Notes: generated by a model from the sequence alone, not told the origin. DNA of 64,000 nt from Mangrovactinospora gilvigrisea (GCF_001879105.1 NZ_MLCF01000004.1:25043-89042), one strand, 5' to 3'; shown: positions 11,985 through 21,896, counted from the stretch's first letter. Translations and numbers: made by a program.

Positions 11985-12383
11985 ATGACCATGACTGACC
12001 CGATCGCAGACATGCTTACACGTCTGCGTAACGCCAACTCGGCGTACCACGACACCGTCTCGATGCCGTTCAGCAAGATCAAGTCGCACATCGGCGAGAT
12101 CCTCCAGCAGGAGGGTTACATCACGGGCTGGAAGGTCGAGGACGCCGAGGTCGGCAAGAACCTCGTCGTCGAGCTGAAGTTCGGCCCGAACCGCGAGCGC
12201 TCGATCGCCGGCATCAAGCGGATCTCCAAGCCGGGCCTGCGGGTCTACGCAAAGTCCACCAACCTGCCGAAGGTCCTCGGCGGTCTCGGCGTCGCGATCA
12301 TCTCGACGTCGCACGGCCTCCTGACCGACAAGCAGGCCGCCAAGAAGGGCGTGGGTGGGGAAGTCCTCGCCTACGTCTGGTAA
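11985..12383 (+). CDS. rpsH: 30S ribosomal protein S8
   Basis: S8 is a primary 16S central-domain protein. The 132-residue product starts [18 protein letters not shown] and ends [11 protein letters not shown] with the signature [13 protein letters not shown] second ATG at 11991 is possible, but streptomycete S8 proteins keep the MTMTD start. Confidence 0.98.
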   Translation: MTMTDPIADMLTRLRNANSAYHDTVSMPFSKIKSHIGEILQQEGYITGWKVEDAEVGKNLVVELKFGPNRERSIAGIKRISKPGLRVYAKSTNLPKVLGGLGVAIISTSHGLLTDKQAAKKGVGGEVLAYVW

Positions 12384-12407
12384 CAACGGGAAACGGAGGT
12401 ACACGGC

Positions 12408-12947
12408 ATGTCGCGCATCGGTCGGCTGCCCATCCCGGTTCCCGCCGGCGTGGACGTCACCATCGATGGCCGCACGGTCCAGGTGAAGGGCCCCAAGGGA
12501 TCCCTCGCCCACACCGTCACCGCGCCCATCGACGTCGCGAAGGCTGAGGACGGCACCATCAGCGTGACCCGTCCCAACGACGAGCGTGAGAACCGGGCCC
12601 TGCACGGTCTGAACCGCACGCTGGTGGCGAACATGATCACCGGCGTGACCGCGGGATACCGCAAGACGCTCGAAATCAGCGGCGTCGGCTACCGCGTTCT
12701 GGCGAAGGGCTCCAACCTGGAGTTCTCGCTGGGCTACAGCCACACGATCACGGTGGAGCCGCCGGAGGGCATCACCTTCCAGGTCGAGACCCCCACCAAG
12801 CTCCATGTGGACGGAATCGACAAGCAGCGGGTCGGCGAGGTCGCCGCGAAGATCCGCAAGCTGCGGAAGCCCGACCCGTACAAGGCCAAGGGCGTCAAGT
12901 ACGAGGGCGAAGTCATCCGCCGCAAGGTCGGAAAGGCTGGTAAGTAG
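12408..12947 (+). CDS. rplF: 50S ribosomal protein L6
   Basis: L6 lies near the factor-binding (GTPase) centre. The 179-residue protein starts [17 protein letters not shown] and has the C-terminal signature [26 protein letters not shown] upstream provides the ribosome-binding site. It is followed 2 nt later by rplR. Confidence 0.98.
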   Translation: MSRIGRLPIPVPAGVDVTIDGRTVQVKGPKGSLAHTVTAPIDVAKAEDGTISVTRPNDERENRALHGLNRTLVANMITGVTAGYRKTLEISGVGYRVLAKGSNLEFSLGYSHTITVEPPEGITFQVETPTKLHVDGIDKQRVGEVAAKIRKLRKPDPYKAKGVKYEGEVIRRKVGKAGK

Positions 12948-12949
12948 TC

Positions 12950-13333
12950 ATGGCGTTCGGTGTGAAGGTCGGCAAGGGCGACGCCAAGAAGGCGGTCTCC
13001 CGCAAGCGCCGGCACATCCGGGTGCGCAAGCGGGTGGCCGGAACGGCTGTGCGTCCCCGCCTGGTGGTTACCCGGTCCAACCGGCACATGGTTGCCCAGG
13101 TGATCGACGACGCCAAGGGTCACACCCTGGCGTCGGCGTCCTCGATGGACACGTCCATCCGAGGTGCCGAGGGCACGAAGAGCGACCAGGCCAAGCAGGT
13201 CGGGTCGCTGGTGGCGGAGCGGGCGAAGGCCGCGGGCGTCGAGTCCGTTGTCTTCGACCGCGGCGGCAACAAGTACACGGGCCGGGTGGCGGCGGTTGCC
13301 GACGCTGCCCGTGAGGCCGGGCTCAAGTTCTGA
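12950..13333 (+). CDS. rplR: 50S ribosomal protein L18
   Basis: L18 binds 5S rRNA in the central protuberance. The 127-residue product has a basic N-terminus, the core [17 protein letters not shown], and the conserved end [28 protein letters not shown] (shown here in part of its length). It is tightly spaced between rplF and rpsE. Confidence 0.97.
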   Translation: MAFGVKVGKGDAKKAVSRKRRHIRVRKRVAGTAVRPRLVVTRSNRHMVAQVIDDAKGHTLASASSMDTSIRGAEGTKSDQAKQVGSLVAERAKAAGVESVVFDRGGNKYTGRVAAVADAAREAGLKF

Positions 13334-13379
13334 GCCGGTACGTCGCTAGGAATCCGATTACTCCAGGAAGGTAAGTCCA

Positions 13380-13985
13380 ATGGCTGGACCCCAGCGCCGC
13401 GGCAGCGGCGCCGGCGGCGGCGAGCGACGCGACCGGCGGGACCGGCGGGACGGCGGCGCTGCCGCCGAGAAGACCGCTTACGTCGAGCGCGTCGTGAAGA
13501 TCAACCGTGTCGCCAAGGTCGTCAAGGGTGGCCGTCGCTTCAGCTTCACCGCGCTGGTCGTGGTGGGCGACGGCGAGGGCACCGTCGGCATCGGCTACGG
13601 CAAGGCGAAGGAGGTGCCGGCCGCCATCGCCAAGGGTGTTGAGGAGGCCAAGAAGCACTTCTTCAAGGTGCCGCGGATCCAGGGCACCATCCCGCACCCG
13701 ATCCAGGGCGAGGAGGCTGCGGGCGTCGTCCTGCTGAAGCCTGCTTCCCCCGGTACCGGTGTGATCGCGGGTGGCCCGGTGCGTGCCGTGCTCGAGTGCG
13801 CCGGCATCCACGACGTGCTGAGCAAGTCGCTCGGCTCGGACAACCCGATCAACATCGTGCACGCCACGGTGGCGGCGCTGAAGGGCCTCAACCGCCCCGA
13901 GGAGATCGCCGCTCGCCGCGGGCTGCCCCTTGAGGACGTCGCTCCCGCCGCCATGCTGCGGGCGCGCGCCGGGGCGGGTGCGTGA
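13380..13985 (+). CDS. rpsE: 30S ribosomal protein S5
   Basis: S5 controls translational fidelity at the 30S neck. The 201-residue protein has the double-stranded RNA-binding domain core [19 protein letters not shown] and the signature [21 protein letters not shown] motif (here [17 protein letters not shown]). The N-terminus is an actinobacterial Gly/Arg/Asp-rich extension of about 33 residues with RRD repeats encoded by a 9-bp repeat near 13425-13450. Its stop is 2 nt before rpmD. Confidence 0.97.
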   Translation: MAGPQRRGSGAGGGERRDRRDRRDGGAAAEKTAYVERVVKINRVAKVVKGGRRFSFTALVVVGDGEGTVGIGYGKAKEVPAAIAKGVEEAKKHFFKVPRIQGTIPHPIQGEEAAGVVLLKPASPGTGVIAGGPVRAVLECAGIHDVLSKSLGSDNPINIVHATVAALKGLNRPEEIAARRGLPLEDVAPAAMLRARAGAGA

Positions 13986-13987
13986 CG

Positions 13988-14170
13988 ATGTCCAAGCTGA
14001 AGATCACTCAGGTCAAGTCCGTGATCGGCGCGAAGCAGAACCACCGCGCCACGCTGCAGACCCTGGGTCTGAAGCGGATCAACGACTCGGTCGTGCGCGA
14101 GATTCGGCCGGAGGTCGTCGGCATGGTTCACACCGTGCGGCACCTCGTGACGGTCGAGGAGGTGGACTGA
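13988..14170 (+). CDS. rpmD: 50S ribosomal protein L30
   Basis: L30 is a small 23S-binding protein found in the spc operon of most bacteria. From ATG 13988 it is 60 residues: [19 protein letters not shown] and ending [15 protein letters not shown], the exact family length. An in-frame GTG at 13982 would add two residues and overlap rpsE; it is less likely. rplO starts after one base. Confidence 0.96.
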   Translation: MSKLKITQVKSVIGAKQNHRATLQTLGLKRINDSVVREIRPEVVGMVHTVRHLVTVEEVD

Positions 14171-14171
14171 C

Positions 14172-14624
14172 ATGGCGGAGCAGAACCCGCTGAAGGTCCA
14201 CGACCTGCGTCCGGCCCCCGGCGCCAAGACCGCCAAGACCCGTGTGGGTCGCGGTGAGGCGTCCAAGGGCAAGACTGCCGGTCGTGGTACCAAGGGCACG
14301 AAGGCCCGTTACCAGGTTCCGCAGCGCTTCGAGGGCGGGCAGATGCCGCTGCACATGCGGCTGCCCAAGCTCAAGGGCTTCAAGAACCCGGCCAAGGTCG
14401 AGTTCCAGGTCGTGAACCTCGACAAGCTGAGCGCCCTCTTCCCCGAGGGCGGCGAGGTCACTGTCGAGGGCCTCGTGGCCAAGGGCGCGGTCCGCAAGGA
14501 CCGTCCCGTGAAGGTCCTCGGCACCGGCGAGATCACCGTCGCGCTGCAGGTGAAGGTCGATGCCTTCTCCGGCTCCGCGAAGGAGAAGATCGCTGCTGCC
14601 GGCGGTTCCGTCTCGGAGCGCTGA
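14172..14624 (+). CDS. rplO: 50S ribosomal protein L15
   Basis: L15 is a late-assembly 50S protein with an extended N-terminus. The 150-residue product has the typical [18 protein letters not shown]-terminal stretch and the fold region [18 protein letters not shown]. It is the last ribosomal gene of the spc operon and is followed by a strong hairpin. Confidence 0.97.
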   Translation: MAEQNPLKVHDLRPAPGAKTAKTRVGRGEASKGKTAGRGTKGTKARYQVPQRFEGGQMPLHMRLPKLKGFKNPAKVEFQVVNLDKLSALFPEGGEVTVEGLVAKGAVRKDRPVKVLGTGEITVALQVKVDAFSGSAKEKIAAAGGSVSER

Positions 14625-14632
14625 GCCTACGG

Positions 14633-14672
14633 CGTGGGGCGTCATCGGGTTGCGACCCGGTGGCGCCCCACG
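14633..14672 (+). terminator. Hairpin after rplO
   Basis: An 18-bp stem with two G-T wobbles (left arm 14633-14650, right arm 14655-14672) closes a TGCG loop 8 nt after the rplO stop. It probably limits readthrough into secY. Confidence 0.75.
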
Positions 14673-14867
14673 GTCGTTCCCGGCTTCGGGTGTTCGCCGT
14701 TTCGGGTGAGGTTCGCGGCCGGCTGACCGGTTCGCCCTTCTCACCCGCGCAGTTCCCCGCGCCCCTGCGGGGCGCCAACTAAGCTGACGCTGTTAAAGTC
14801 CCGACTGATCTGTCACCGAACCGACACGAACCTCCCGAGCTTCGGGCCGGGAGGCGCAGGAGGCACC
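14673..14867 (+). promoter_or_regulatory. secY promoter region with a GC-rich hairpin
   Basis: A 195-nt gap. GCGCCCC (14759-14765) and GGGGCGC (14769-14775) form a 7-bp stem of the kind scattered through streptomycete intergenic DNA. A -10-like TAAAGT lies at 14794-14799, about 70 nt before the secY GTG, in the right place for a separate secY-adk promoter. AGGAGGC precedes the start. Confidence 0.45.
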
Positions 14868-16172
14868 GTGCTGACCGCGTTCGCCAAGGCGTTCAAAACG
14901 CCCGACCTGCGCAAGAAGCTGCTGTTCACCCTCGCGATCCTGGTGGTGTACCGGCTGGGGTGCAACATCCCCGCGCCCGGCGTGGACTTCCGGTACGTCA
15001 AGGAGTGCGTCTCGCAGGCCAGTACGTCCGGCGGTTCGCTGTTCGGCCTGGTGAACCTCTTCAGCGGCGGCGCGCTGCTGCAGCTGACCATCTTCGCGCT
15101 CGGCATCATGCCGTACATCACGGCGAGCATCATCCTGCAGCTGCTGACGGTGGTGATCCCGCGGCTGGAGGCCCTGAAGAAGGAGGGCCAGGCCGGCCAG
15201 ACGAAGATCACCCAGTACACCCGGTACCTGACGCTCGCCCTCGGCGTGCTGCAGGCGACGGGCCTGGCGGCCACCGCGCGCTCCGGCAACCTCTTCAGCC
15301 AGTGCTCCGTGGGCTCCCAGGTGGTCTCCAGCCAGAGCTACATGACGATCGTGACCATGGTCGTCACGATGACCGCGGGCACCGCGATCATCATGTGGCT
15401 GGGCGAGCTGATCACCGACCGGGGCATCGGCAACGGCATGTCGATCCTGATGTTCACCTCGATCGCGGCCGGCTTCCCGGGGCAGATCTGGCAGATCAAG
15501 CAGCAGAAGGGCTGGCTGCCCTTCACGCTGGTCATCGTCCTCGGCCTGTGCCTCGTCGGCCTGGTGGTCTTCGTGGAGCAGGCGCAGCGGCGCATCCCGG
15601 TGCAGTACGCGAAGCGCATGATCGGGCGCCGCGCGTACGGCGGGACCTCGACGTACATCCCGCTGAAGGTCAATCAGGCGGGCGTCATCCCCGTCATCTT
15701 CGCGTCCTCGCTGCTGTACATCCCTGCGCTGGTGGTGCAGTTCAGCGGGTCGACCGCGTCCTGGGCGAACTGGGTCGAGCAGAACCTCACCAAGGGCGAC
15801 CACCCCATCTACATGGTGATCTACTTCCTGCTGATCGTGTTCTTCGCCTTCTTCTACGTCGGCATCTCCTTCAACCCCGAAGAGGTTGCTGACAATATGA
15901 AGAAGTATGGTGGGTTCATTCCCGGGTACCGGGCGGGGCGTCAGACGGCGGAGTACCTGCAGTACGTGCTCACCAGGATCACCTGGCCTGGCTCGCTCTA
16001 CCTGGGTCTGATCGCCCTCGTGCCGCTCGTGGCGCTCGTGGCGTTCAACGCGAACCAGAACTTCCCGTTCGGTGGCACCACGATCCTCATTCTGGTCGGT
16101 GTCGGCCTCGAGACGGTCAAGCAGATCGACAGCCAGCTACAGCAGCGCAGCTACGAAGGGTTCCTCCGCTGA
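14868..16172 (+). CDS. secY: Preprotein translocase channel subunit SecY
   Basis: SecY is the membrane channel of the general secretion pathway, working with SecE, SecG and SecA. The 434-residue protein starts GTG 14868 (MLTAFAKAFKTPDLRKKLLF) and has about ten predicted transmembrane helices, beginning with LLFTLAILVVYRLGCNIPAPG. The cytoplasmic loop with PVQYAKRM and the region GISFNPEEVADNMKKYGGFIPG are conserved SecY signatures. Its stop overlaps the adk ATG by one base. Confidence 0.97.
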   Translation: MLTAFAKAFKTPDLRKKLLFTLAILVVYRLGCNIPAPGVDFRYVKECVSQASTSGGSLFGLVNLFSGGALLQLTIFALGIMPYITASIILQLLTVVIPRLEALKKEGQAGQTKITQYTRYLTLALGVLQATGLAATARSGNLFSQCSVGSQVVSSQSYMTIVTMVVTMTAGTAIIMWLGELITDRGIGNGMSILMFTSIAAGFPGQIWQIKQQKGWLPFTLVIVLGLCLVGLVVFVEQAQRRIPVQYAKRMIGRRAYGGTSTYIPLKVNQAGVIPVIFASSLLYIPALVVQFSGSTASWANWVEQNLTKGDHPIYMVIYFLLIVFFAFFYVGISFNPEEVADNMKKYGGFIPGYRAGRQTAEYLQYVLTRITWPGSLYLGLIALVPLVALVAFNANQNFPFGGTTILILVGVGLETVKQIDSQLQQRSYEGFLR

Positions 16173-16828
16173 TGCGAATCGTCCTCGTCGGACCGCCCGG
16201 GGCAGGCAAGGGGACCCAGGCGCAGTACATCGCCAAGCACTTCTCCGTGCCGCATGTCTCCACCGGCGACCTCTTCCGCGGCAACATCGACCGCGAGACG
16301 GACCTGGGCAAGCAGGTCAAGGGCCTGCTGTCGGCCGGCGAGCTGGTGCCGGACGAGATCACCAACGCGATGGTGGAGAACCGGCTCGCCGAGGAGGACG
16401 CCCGCGGCGGCTTCCTGCTCGACGGCTTCCCCCGCAACCTCGGCCAGGCCGACTGGCTGGGCGACCTGCTGGCGGGTCAGGGCACCGCGCTCGACGTGGT
16501 CGTCGAGCTGCAGGTGCCGCAGGAGGAGATCGTCAAGCGGCTCTCCGGCCGCCGCACCTGCCGCTCCTGCGGCGAGGCCGCGCACGTCGTCTTCAACCCG
16601 CCGAAGACCCCCGGCGTCTGCGACAACTGCGGCGGCGAGCTCTACCAGCGCGACGACGACCGCGAGGACAAGGTGCAGCGGCGCCTGGAGGTCTACGCGG
16701 AGCAGACCGCCCCGATCGTCGGGTACTACCGCGAGAAGGGCCTCCTGGTGGAGGTCCCGGCAACGGGCGAGGTCGAGGCCGTGACGCAGCGCGCGCTGGC
16801 CGCGATCAAGGACCGGGCCGGCAACTGA
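16172..16828 (+). CDS. adk: Adenylate kinase, zinc-lid type
   Basis: Catalyses ATP + AMP = 2 ADP, keeping adenylate pools balanced. The 218-residue protein has the P-loop GPPGAGKGTQ at residues 7-16, the NMP-binding DGFPRN motif, and a LID domain with Cys130, Cys133, Cys150 and Cys153, the four-cysteine zinc site of Gram-positive long-form enzymes. ATG overlaps the secY stop. Two hairpins follow it. Confidence 0.97.
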   Translation: MRIVLVGPPGAGKGTQAQYIAKHFSVPHVSTGDLFRGNIDRETDLGKQVKGLLSAGELVPDEITNAMVENRLAEEDARGGFLLDGFPRNLGQADWLGDLLAGQGTALDVVVELQVPQEEIVKRLSGRRTCRSCGEAAHVVFNPPKTPGVCDNCGGELYQRDDDREDKVQRRLEVYAEQTAPIVGYYREKGLLVEVPATGEVEAVTQRALAAIKDRAGN

Positions 16829-16840
16829 GTGCAGTGACAT

Positions 16841-16897
16841 GGCCGTGCGGAGGACCGCACGGCCCTCGGACGGCCCCGGCGGAATGCGCCGGGGCCG
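16841..16897 (+). terminator. Tandem hairpins between adk and map
   Basis: Two perfect stems in a row: GGCCGTGCGG/CCGCACGGCC around AGGA (16841-16864) and CGGCCCCGGCG/CGCCGGGGCCG around GAATG (16871-16897). Both lie between the adk stop and the map start and would terminate or attenuate the secY-adk transcript. Confidence 0.75.
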
Positions 16898-16919
16898 TCG
16901 TGGTCGAGAGGATGGCGCC

Positions 16920-17762
16920 ATGTTGGGCGGCCGCAAGAGGATTCAGCTGAAGACCCCCGAGCAGGTGGCGAAGATGCGCGCCGCCGGCCTCGTCGTGGCG
17001 CGCGCGCTGGAGGCCGTCCGCGCGGCGGTGCGCCCCGGCGTGACGACGGCGCAGTTGGACGAGGTCGCCGCCAAGGTGATTCGAGACCACGGCGCGAAGT
17101 CCAACTTCCTGGGCTACTACGGGTATCCCGCGACGGTGTGCGCCTCCCCGAACGACACCATCGTGCACGGCATCCCCAACGACATCCCGCTGCAGGACGG
17201 CGACCTGCTGTCGGTCGACTGCGGCGCGATCGTGGACGGCTGGCACGGCGACTCGGCGATGACCGTGCCGGTCGGCGCCGCGGACGCGGAGTCGCTGGAG
17301 CTGAGCCGGGTCACCGAGGAGTCGATGTGGCGCGGCATCGCCGCGATGCGGGACGGCGGCCGGGTGTCGGACATCTCCCACGCGGTGGAGTCCTACGTCC
17401 GCTCGCAGACGCCGCCGGCCGGCCGCTCCTACGGGATCACCGAGGACTTCGGCGGGCACGGCATCGGCACCGCGATGCACATGGACCCGCACGTGCTGAA
17501 CTACGGCCGCCCCGGCCAGGGCGCTCGGCTGCGCACCGGGATGTGCCTGGCGATCGAGCCGATGGTGACGCTGGGCACGGCCAAGCACGTCACGCTCGAG
17601 GACGAGTGGACGGTGAAGACCACCGACGGGTCGCGCGCGGCGCACTGGGAGCACAGCGTGGCGCTGACCCCGGAGGGGCTGCTGGTCCTGACGGCGTTCG
17701 ACGGCGGCCGCGAGAAGCTTTCCGAGCTCGGCGCCACGGTGGCCCCGGACCCCGCGGCGTAG
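16920..17762 (+). CDS. map: Methionine aminopeptidase, type I
   Basis: Removes the N-terminal Met from nascent proteins using a dinuclear metal site. The 280-residue product shows the family motifs carrying metal ligands: [40 protein letters not shown] and the final WEHSVAL. ATG 16920 gives [20 protein letters not shown]; an upstream in-frame extension would run through the terminator hairpins and is rejected. Confidence 0.95.
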   Translation: MLGGRKRIQLKTPEQVAKMRAAGLVVARALEAVRAAVRPGVTTAQLDEVAAKVIRDHGAKSNFLGYYGYPATVCASPNDTIVHGIPNDIPLQDGDLLSVDCGAIVDGWHGDSAMTVPVGAADAESLELSRVTEESMWRGIAAMRDGGRVSDISHAVESYVRSQTPPAGRSYGITEDFGGHGIGTAMHMDPHVLNYGRPGQGARLRTGMCLAIEPMVTLGTAKHVTLEDEWTVKTTDGSRAAHWEHSVALTPEGLLVLTAFDGGREKLSELGATVAPDPAA

Positions 17763-17953
17763 CGCTGAGCTGCCACGTTCGGCCCGGTTTCGGTTTTCCT
17801 GGGGCGCTGACGTACACTGCTGTGTCGGTCCATTCGCGACCGTTCACGATCCACCCCGCGGCTGGCTCCCGGAATCCGGGAGGGGGGCGTCGTGCGCGTC
17901 GTACCAGGGCCGGTATCCCGGTAGCCGAACCCGGAAGGGGTAGCACACACAAC
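17763..17953 (+). promoter_or_regulatory. infA-rpmJ promoter and leader
   Basis: A 191-nt gap. TACACT at 17813-17818 is a good -10 candidate, placing a transcript start near 17825 and giving a leader of about 130 nt. The leader has a perfect 7-bp hairpin CTCCCGG-AAT-CCGGGAG at 17866-17882. GGAAGGGG lies just upstream of infA as its ribosome-binding site. Confidence 0.5.
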
Positions 17954-18175
17954 ATGGCCAAGAAGCAAGGGGCCATCGAGATCGAGGGCACTGTCGTCGA
18001 GTCTCTCCCGAACGCCATGTTCAAGGTGGAGCTCCAGAACGGGCATCAGGTCCTCGCGCACATCAGCGGCAAGATGCGCATGCACTACATCCGCATCCTG
18101 CCCGACGACCGCGTCGTCGTTGAGCTGAGCCCGTACGACCTGACCCGTGGGCGCATCGTCTACCGGTACAAGTGA
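17954..18175 (+). CDS. infA: Translation initiation factor IF-1
   Basis: IF-1 blocks the A site during initiation and assists IF-2/IF-3. The 73-residue OB-fold protein reads [20 protein letters not shown] to [13 protein letters not shown], full family length. ATG 17954 is chosen over a long upstream open frame because it gives the exact family N-terminus. Confidence 0.98.
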   Translation: MAKKQGAIEIEGTVVESLPNAMFKVELQNGHQVLAHISGKMRMHYIRILPDDRVVVELSPYDLTRGRIVYRYK

Positions 18176-18209
18176 TCCAGATTCGTCTGAGCCCGGAGTT
18201 GTCCATCTC

Positions 18210-18323
18210 ATGAAGGTCAAGCCGAGCGTCAAGAAGATCTGCGACAAGTGCAAGGTGATCCGCCGTCACGGCCGGGTCATGGTCATCTGCGACAACCTGC
18301 GCCACAAGCAGCGCCAGGGCTGA
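18210..18323 (+). CDS. rpmJ: 50S ribosomal protein L36, zinc-binding type
   Basis: L36 is the smallest ribosomal protein, at the base of the L7/L12 stalk. The 37-codon gene begins [20 protein letters not shown] and ends RHKQRQG, with Cys11, Cys14, Cys27 and His32 forming the zinc ribbon of the C+ form. It is 34 nt after infA and is easily missed because of its length. Confidence 0.97.
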   Translation: MKVKPSVKKICDKCKVIRRHGRVMVICDNLRHKQRQG

Positions 18324-18520
18324 TCGCGGCTCCAGAGCCTTTCGCACCGCACATCTCGCGACGCGACATTTGAGCAAGCACGCAGCATCCCGACCCCCGT
18401 CGGCCCTTAGTCAGGTCGTCGGGACGCCACCCCCGGATCGAAGGCCGGGGACCCGCGGCGAAGGAAACGCCAGGGACCGGTGCTGCACCATACCTTCGTA
18501 CGATTCACAGGAGCCATCAG
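18324..18520 (+). promoter_or_regulatory. Structured leader upstream of rpsM
   Basis: A 197-nt gap between rpmJ and rpsM. TCCCGAC (18388-18394) can pair with GTCGGGA (18418-18424), and CCCCGG (18431-18436) with CCGGGG (18445-18450). AGGAG precedes rpsM. In enteric bacteria the alpha operon has an S4-binding leader at this place; whether these hairpins do the same job is inference. Confidence 0.45.
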
Positions 18521-18901
18521 ATGGCACGCCTCGCCGGCGTTGACCTCCCCCGCGAGAAGCGGGTCGAGGTCGCCCTCACCTATGTCTTCGGTATCGGCCG
18601 CACGCGGTCCCAGGAGTCCCTGGCCGCCACCGGCGTCAGCCCGGACACCCGTGTCCGGGACCTCACCGAGGACGACCTGGTCAAGCTGAACAAGCACATC
18701 GAAGAGAACTACCGGATCGAGGGCGACCTGCGTCGCGAGATCCAGGCCGACATCCGCCGCAAGGTCGAGATCGGCTGCTACCAGGGCCTGCGGCACCGCC
18801 GCGGCCTGCCGGTGCACGGTCAGCGCACGCACACGAACGCGCGCACCCGCAAGGGCCCGAAGCGCGCGATCGCCGGTAAGAAGAAGCCGGGCAAGAAGTA
18901 G
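18521..18901 (+). CDS. rpsM: 30S ribosomal protein S13
   Basis: S13 forms intersubunit bridges and contacts P-site tRNA. The 126-residue product starts [21 protein letters not shown], has the signature [21 protein letters not shown], and ends in a basic tail KKKPGKK. It opens the alpha operon, followed by rpsK, rpsD and rpoA. Confidence 0.98.
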   Translation: MARLAGVDLPREKRVEVALTYVFGIGRTRSQESLAATGVSPDTRVRDLTEDDLVKLNKHIEENYRIEGDLRREIQADIRRKVEIGCYQGLRHRRGLPVHGQRTHTNARTRKGPKRAIAGKKKPGKK

Positions 18902-18969
18902 TCCTCAGCGGACAGCAGTTACCCGGTCCCCGCTGCAGGACCGACCACCTCCACAGGAGAAACCAGCAC

Positions 18970-19374
18970 ATGCCTCCGAAGAGCCGTACCGCCGGCGCCA
19001 AGAAGGTGCGCCGCAAGGAAAAGAAGAACGTCGCTCACGGGCACGCCCACATCAAGAGCACGTTCAACAACACGATCGTCTCGATCACCGACCCGCAGGG
19101 CAACGTGATCTCCTGGGCCTCGGCCGGGCACGTGGGCTTCAAGGGCTCGCGCAAGTCCACGCCGTTCGCCGCGCAGATGGCCGCCGAGAACGCGGCCCGT
19201 CGCGCGCAGGAGCACGGCATGCGCAAGGTCGACGTGTTCGTCAAGGGCCCGGGCTCGGGCCGTGAGACCGCCATCCGTTCGCTGCAGGCCACCGGCCTGG
19301 AGGTCGGGTCCATCCAGGACGTGACCCCCACGCCGCACAACGGCTGCCGCCCGCCCAAGCGCCGCCGCGTCTGA
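18970..19374 (+). CDS. rpsK: 30S ribosomal protein S11
   Basis: S11 lies in the 30S platform near the mRNA E site. The 134-residue protein has the core [19 protein letters not shown] and the C-terminal signature [18 protein letters not shown]. It follows rpsM after 68 nt with a CACAGGAG ribosome-binding site. Confidence 0.98.
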   Translation: MPPKSRTAGAKKVRRKEKKNVAHGHAHIKSTFNNTIVSITDPQGNVISWASAGHVGFKGSRKSTPFAAQMAAENAARRAQEHGMRKVDVFVKGPGSGRETAIRSLQATGLEVGSIQDVTPTPHNGCRPPKRRRV

Positions 19375-19406
19375 GCGCCTGAAGCGAATCTAGGAGAAGC
19401 GAAACC

Positions 19407-20033
19407 ATGGCTCGTTACACCGGCGCTGACTGCAAGCGCTGCCGCCGCGAGAAGCAGAAGCTGTTCCTCAAGGGCGCCAAGTGCGAGAGCGCGAAGTGCC
19501 CGATCGAGATCCGTCCCTACCCCCCGGGTGAGCACGGCCGTAACCGGACCAAGGAGTCCGAGTACCAGCTGCAGATGCGCGAGAAGCAGAAGTGCGCGCG
19601 CATCTACGGCGTCCTGGAGCGCCAGTTCCGCGGCTACTACCAGGAGGCCAACCGCAAGCAGGGCAAGACCGGCGAGAACCTGCTGCGCATCCTGGAGTCC
19701 CGGCTCGACAACGTGATCTACCGCGCCGGCTTCGCCAAGTCGCGCGACCACGCCCGTCAGCTGGTCCGCCACGGGCACATCGTGCTCAACGGCACCAAGA
19801 CCGACATCCCGTCGGCGCGCGTGACCGCCAACGACATCATCGAGGTGCGCGCGAAGTCGCACGAGATGACGCCGTTCGTCGTCGCCCGTGCGGAGGCCGG
19901 CGAGCGCCCGGTTCCGGCGTGGATCGAGGTCATCCCGAACAAGATGCGGATCCTGGTGCACAACCTGCCCGAGCGGCAGGTCATCGACACCCAGGTCCAG
20001 GAGCAGCTGATCGTCGAGCTCTACTCGAAGTAA
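19407..20033 (+). CDS. rpsD: 30S ribosomal protein S4, zinc-binding type
   Basis: S4 nucleates 30S assembly and is the alpha-operon translational repressor in E. coli. The 208-residue protein has an N-terminal Cys9-Cys12-Cys26-Cys31 cluster (zinc-type S4) and an S4 RNA-binding domain around SRLDNVIYRAGFAKSRDHARQ. It ends QLIVELYSK. It is followed by two GC-rich hairpins before rpoA. Confidence 0.98.
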   Translation: MARYTGADCKRCRREKQKLFLKGAKCESAKCPIEIRPYPPGEHGRNRTKESEYQLQMREKQKCARIYGVLERQFRGYYQEANRKQGKTGENLLRILESRLDNVIYRAGFAKSRDHARQLVRHGHIVLNGTKTDIPSARVTANDIIEVRAKSHEMTPFVVARAEAGERPVPAWIEVIPNKMRILVHNLPERQVIDTQVQEQLIVELYSK

Positions 20034-20043
20034 CGCGCTCCCC

Positions 20044-20127
20044 GCGGGGGGCTCCGCCCCCCGCACCCCCGGTTGCCGCCCTCGCCCCGGCACCCCGCCC
20101 GCGCGGCCCCGCCGCGCGGGACGGGGT
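20044..20127 (+). terminator. Two hairpins between rpsD and rpoA
   Basis: The first is GCGGGGGGC-TCC-GCCCCCCGC at 20044-20064. The second is a near-perfect 15-bp stem at 20092-20127 built on CCCGCGCGG/CCGCGCGGG. Between them lies GTTGCCGCCC...CCCCGGCACCCCG, a copy of the dispersed intergenic element described in the findings. They may attenuate rpsD-to-rpoA readthrough. Confidence 0.6.
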
Positions 20128-20205
20128 CCGGGGCGTCGGGCGGTAGCATGGCCATAGCCCTCGGCGTCAAATAGCGGTCGCCGATGACATGGAGGAAACC
20201 TCTCA

Positions 20206-21225
20206 ATGCTGATCTCTCAGCGCCCCACCCTGACCGAAGAGGTCGTCGACGAGTTCCGCTCCCGGTTCATCATCGAGCCGCTGGAGCCGGGCTTCGGCTA
20301 CACCCTCGGCAACTCCCTGCGTCGTACGCTCCTCTCCTCGATCCCCGGTGCCGCCGTGACGAGCATCCGGATCGACGGCGTCCTGCACGAGTTCACCACC
20401 GTGCCGGGCGTCAAGGAGGACGTCACCGACCTGATCCTCAACATCAAGCAGCTGGTCGTCTCCTCGGAGCACGACGAGCCCGTGGTGATGTACCTGCGCA
20501 AGCAGGGCCCCGGCGAGGTCACCGCCGCGGACATCGCCCCGCCGGCCGGCGTCGAGGTCCACAACCCGGACCTGCACCTGGCCACGCTGAACGGCAAGGG
20601 CAAGCTGGAGATGGAGCTGACGGTCGAGCGCGGCCGCGGCTACGTCTCCGCCGTCCAGAACAAGCAGCAGGGCCAGGAGATCGGCCGCATCCCGGTCGAC
20701 TCCATCTACAGCCCGGTGCTCAAGGTCACCTACAAGGTCGAGGCGACCCGCGTCGAGCAGCGCACCGACTTCGACAAGCTGGTCGTCGACGTCGAGACCA
20801 AGCAGGCCATGCGCCCCCGCGACGCCGTCGCGTCGGCCGGCCGCACGCTGGTCGAGCTGTTCGGCCTGGCCCACGAGCTCAACGTGGAGGCCGAGGGCAT
20901 CAACCTGGGCCCGTCCCCGGTGGACGCGGCCCTCGCTGCCGACCTGGCGCTGCCGATCGAGGAGCTGGAGCTCACGGTCCGCTCCTACAACTGCCTCAAG
21001 CGCGAGGGCATCCACACCGTGGGTGAGCTCGTGGCCCGCTCCGAGGCGGACCTGCTCGACATCCGCAACTTCGGTGCGAAGTCGATCGACGAGGTCAAGG
21101 CGAAGCTGGCCGGCATGGGCCTGGCCCTCAAGGACAGCCCGCCCGGATTCGACCCGACCGCCGCTGCCGACAGCTTCGGCGGCGACGAGGGCGACTCGGG
21201 CTACGCCGAGACCGAGCAGTACTGA
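20206..21225 (+). CDS. rpoA: RNA polymerase alpha subunit
   Basis: The alpha dimer scaffolds RNA polymerase assembly, and its C-terminal domain binds UP elements and activators. The 339-residue protein has the N-terminal dimerisation domain ([20 protein letters not shown]), the linker after about residue 230, and an alpha-CTD with [21 protein letters not shown]. The acidic tail after about residue 315 is usual in actinobacteria. GGAGGAAAC precedes ATG 20206. Confidence 0.98.
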   Translation: MLISQRPTLTEEVVDEFRSRFIIEPLEPGFGYTLGNSLRRTLLSSIPGAAVTSIRIDGVLHEFTTVPGVKEDVTDLILNIKQLVVSSEHDEPVVMYLRKQGPGEVTAADIAPPAGVEVHNPDLHLATLNGKGKLEMELTVERGRGYVSAVQNKQQGQEIGRIPVDSIYSPVLKVTYKVEATRVEQRTDFDKLVVDVETKQAMRPRDAVASAGRTLVELFGLAHELNVEAEGINLGPSPVDAALAADLALPIEELELTVRSYNCLKREGIHTVGELVARSEADLLDIRNFGAKSIDEVKAKLAGMGLALKDSPPGFDPTAAADSFGGDEGDSGYAETEQY

Positions 21226-21341
21226 TCGCCTGACGGCGGTCGGAACAGAGCCCCCGCGAGTGGCTGGACTGACACCGGTACCTGACACGGCCGGTGCAGC
21301 CCTGCGGGGGTAAAACAGCCAGAACACCAAGGAGAAGCACG

Positions 21342-21821
21342 ATGCCTACCCCCACCAAGGGTCCCCGTCTCGGCGGCAGCCCGGCCCACGAGCGGCGCAT
21401 CATGGCCAACCTGGCCACGCAGCTGTTCGAGCACGGCCGGATCACCACCACCGAGGCCAAGGCGAAGCGGCTGCGTCCGCTCGCCGAGAAGCTGATCACC
21501 AAGGCCAAGCGCGGTGACCTGCACGCTCGGCGCACGGTGCTGCAGACCATCACCGACAAGAGCGTGGTGCACACCCTCTTCGAGGAGATCGGCCCGCGGT
21601 ACGAGAACCGTCCCGGCGGCTACACCCGCATCACCAAGATCGGCCCGCGTCGCGGCGACAACGCCCCGATGGCGGTCATCGAGCTGGTCGAGGCGCTGAC
21701 GGTGCAGCAGTCGGCGGTCGGCGAGGCCGAGGCGGCGACCAAGCGGTCCGCGGCCGACGCCGAGGCGGCTCCGCAGGACGCGGCTCCGGAGGACGCCAAG
21801 CCGGCGGACGCCGAGGCCTGA
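21342..21821 (+). CDS. rplQ: 50S ribosomal protein L17
   Basis: L17 binds near the tunnel exit. The 159-residue product starts [20 protein letters not shown], with the core [22 protein letters not shown], and ends in an Ala/Glu/Asp-rich tail of about 35 residues. AAGGAG lies 9 nt before ATG 21342; the in-frame upstream extension from 21294 is not conserved L17. Last ribosomal gene of the alpha operon. Confidence 0.97.
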   Translation: MPTPTKGPRLGGSPAHERRIMANLATQLFEHGRITTTEAKAKRLRPLAEKLITKAKRGDLHARRTVLQTITDKSVVHTLFEEIGPRYENRPGGYTRITKIGPRRGDNAPMAVIELVEALTVQQSAVGEAEAATKRSAADAEAAPQDAAPEDAKPADAEA

Positions 21822-21838
21822 GCCTGTAGGTAGTGGTG

Positions 21839-21870
21839 CGGCCCGCCTTCCCTTCGGGGGAGGCGGGCCG
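21839..21870 (+). terminator. rplQ terminator with UUCG loop
   Basis: A 14-bp stem, CGGCCCGCCTTCCC against GGGGAGGCGGGCCG with one wobble, closes a TTCG tetraloop 17 nt after rplQ. It is a strong end for the alpha operon. Confidence 0.8.
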
Positions 21871-21896
21871 CTCCTCGTTCCCCGTTCGGAGGCAGT

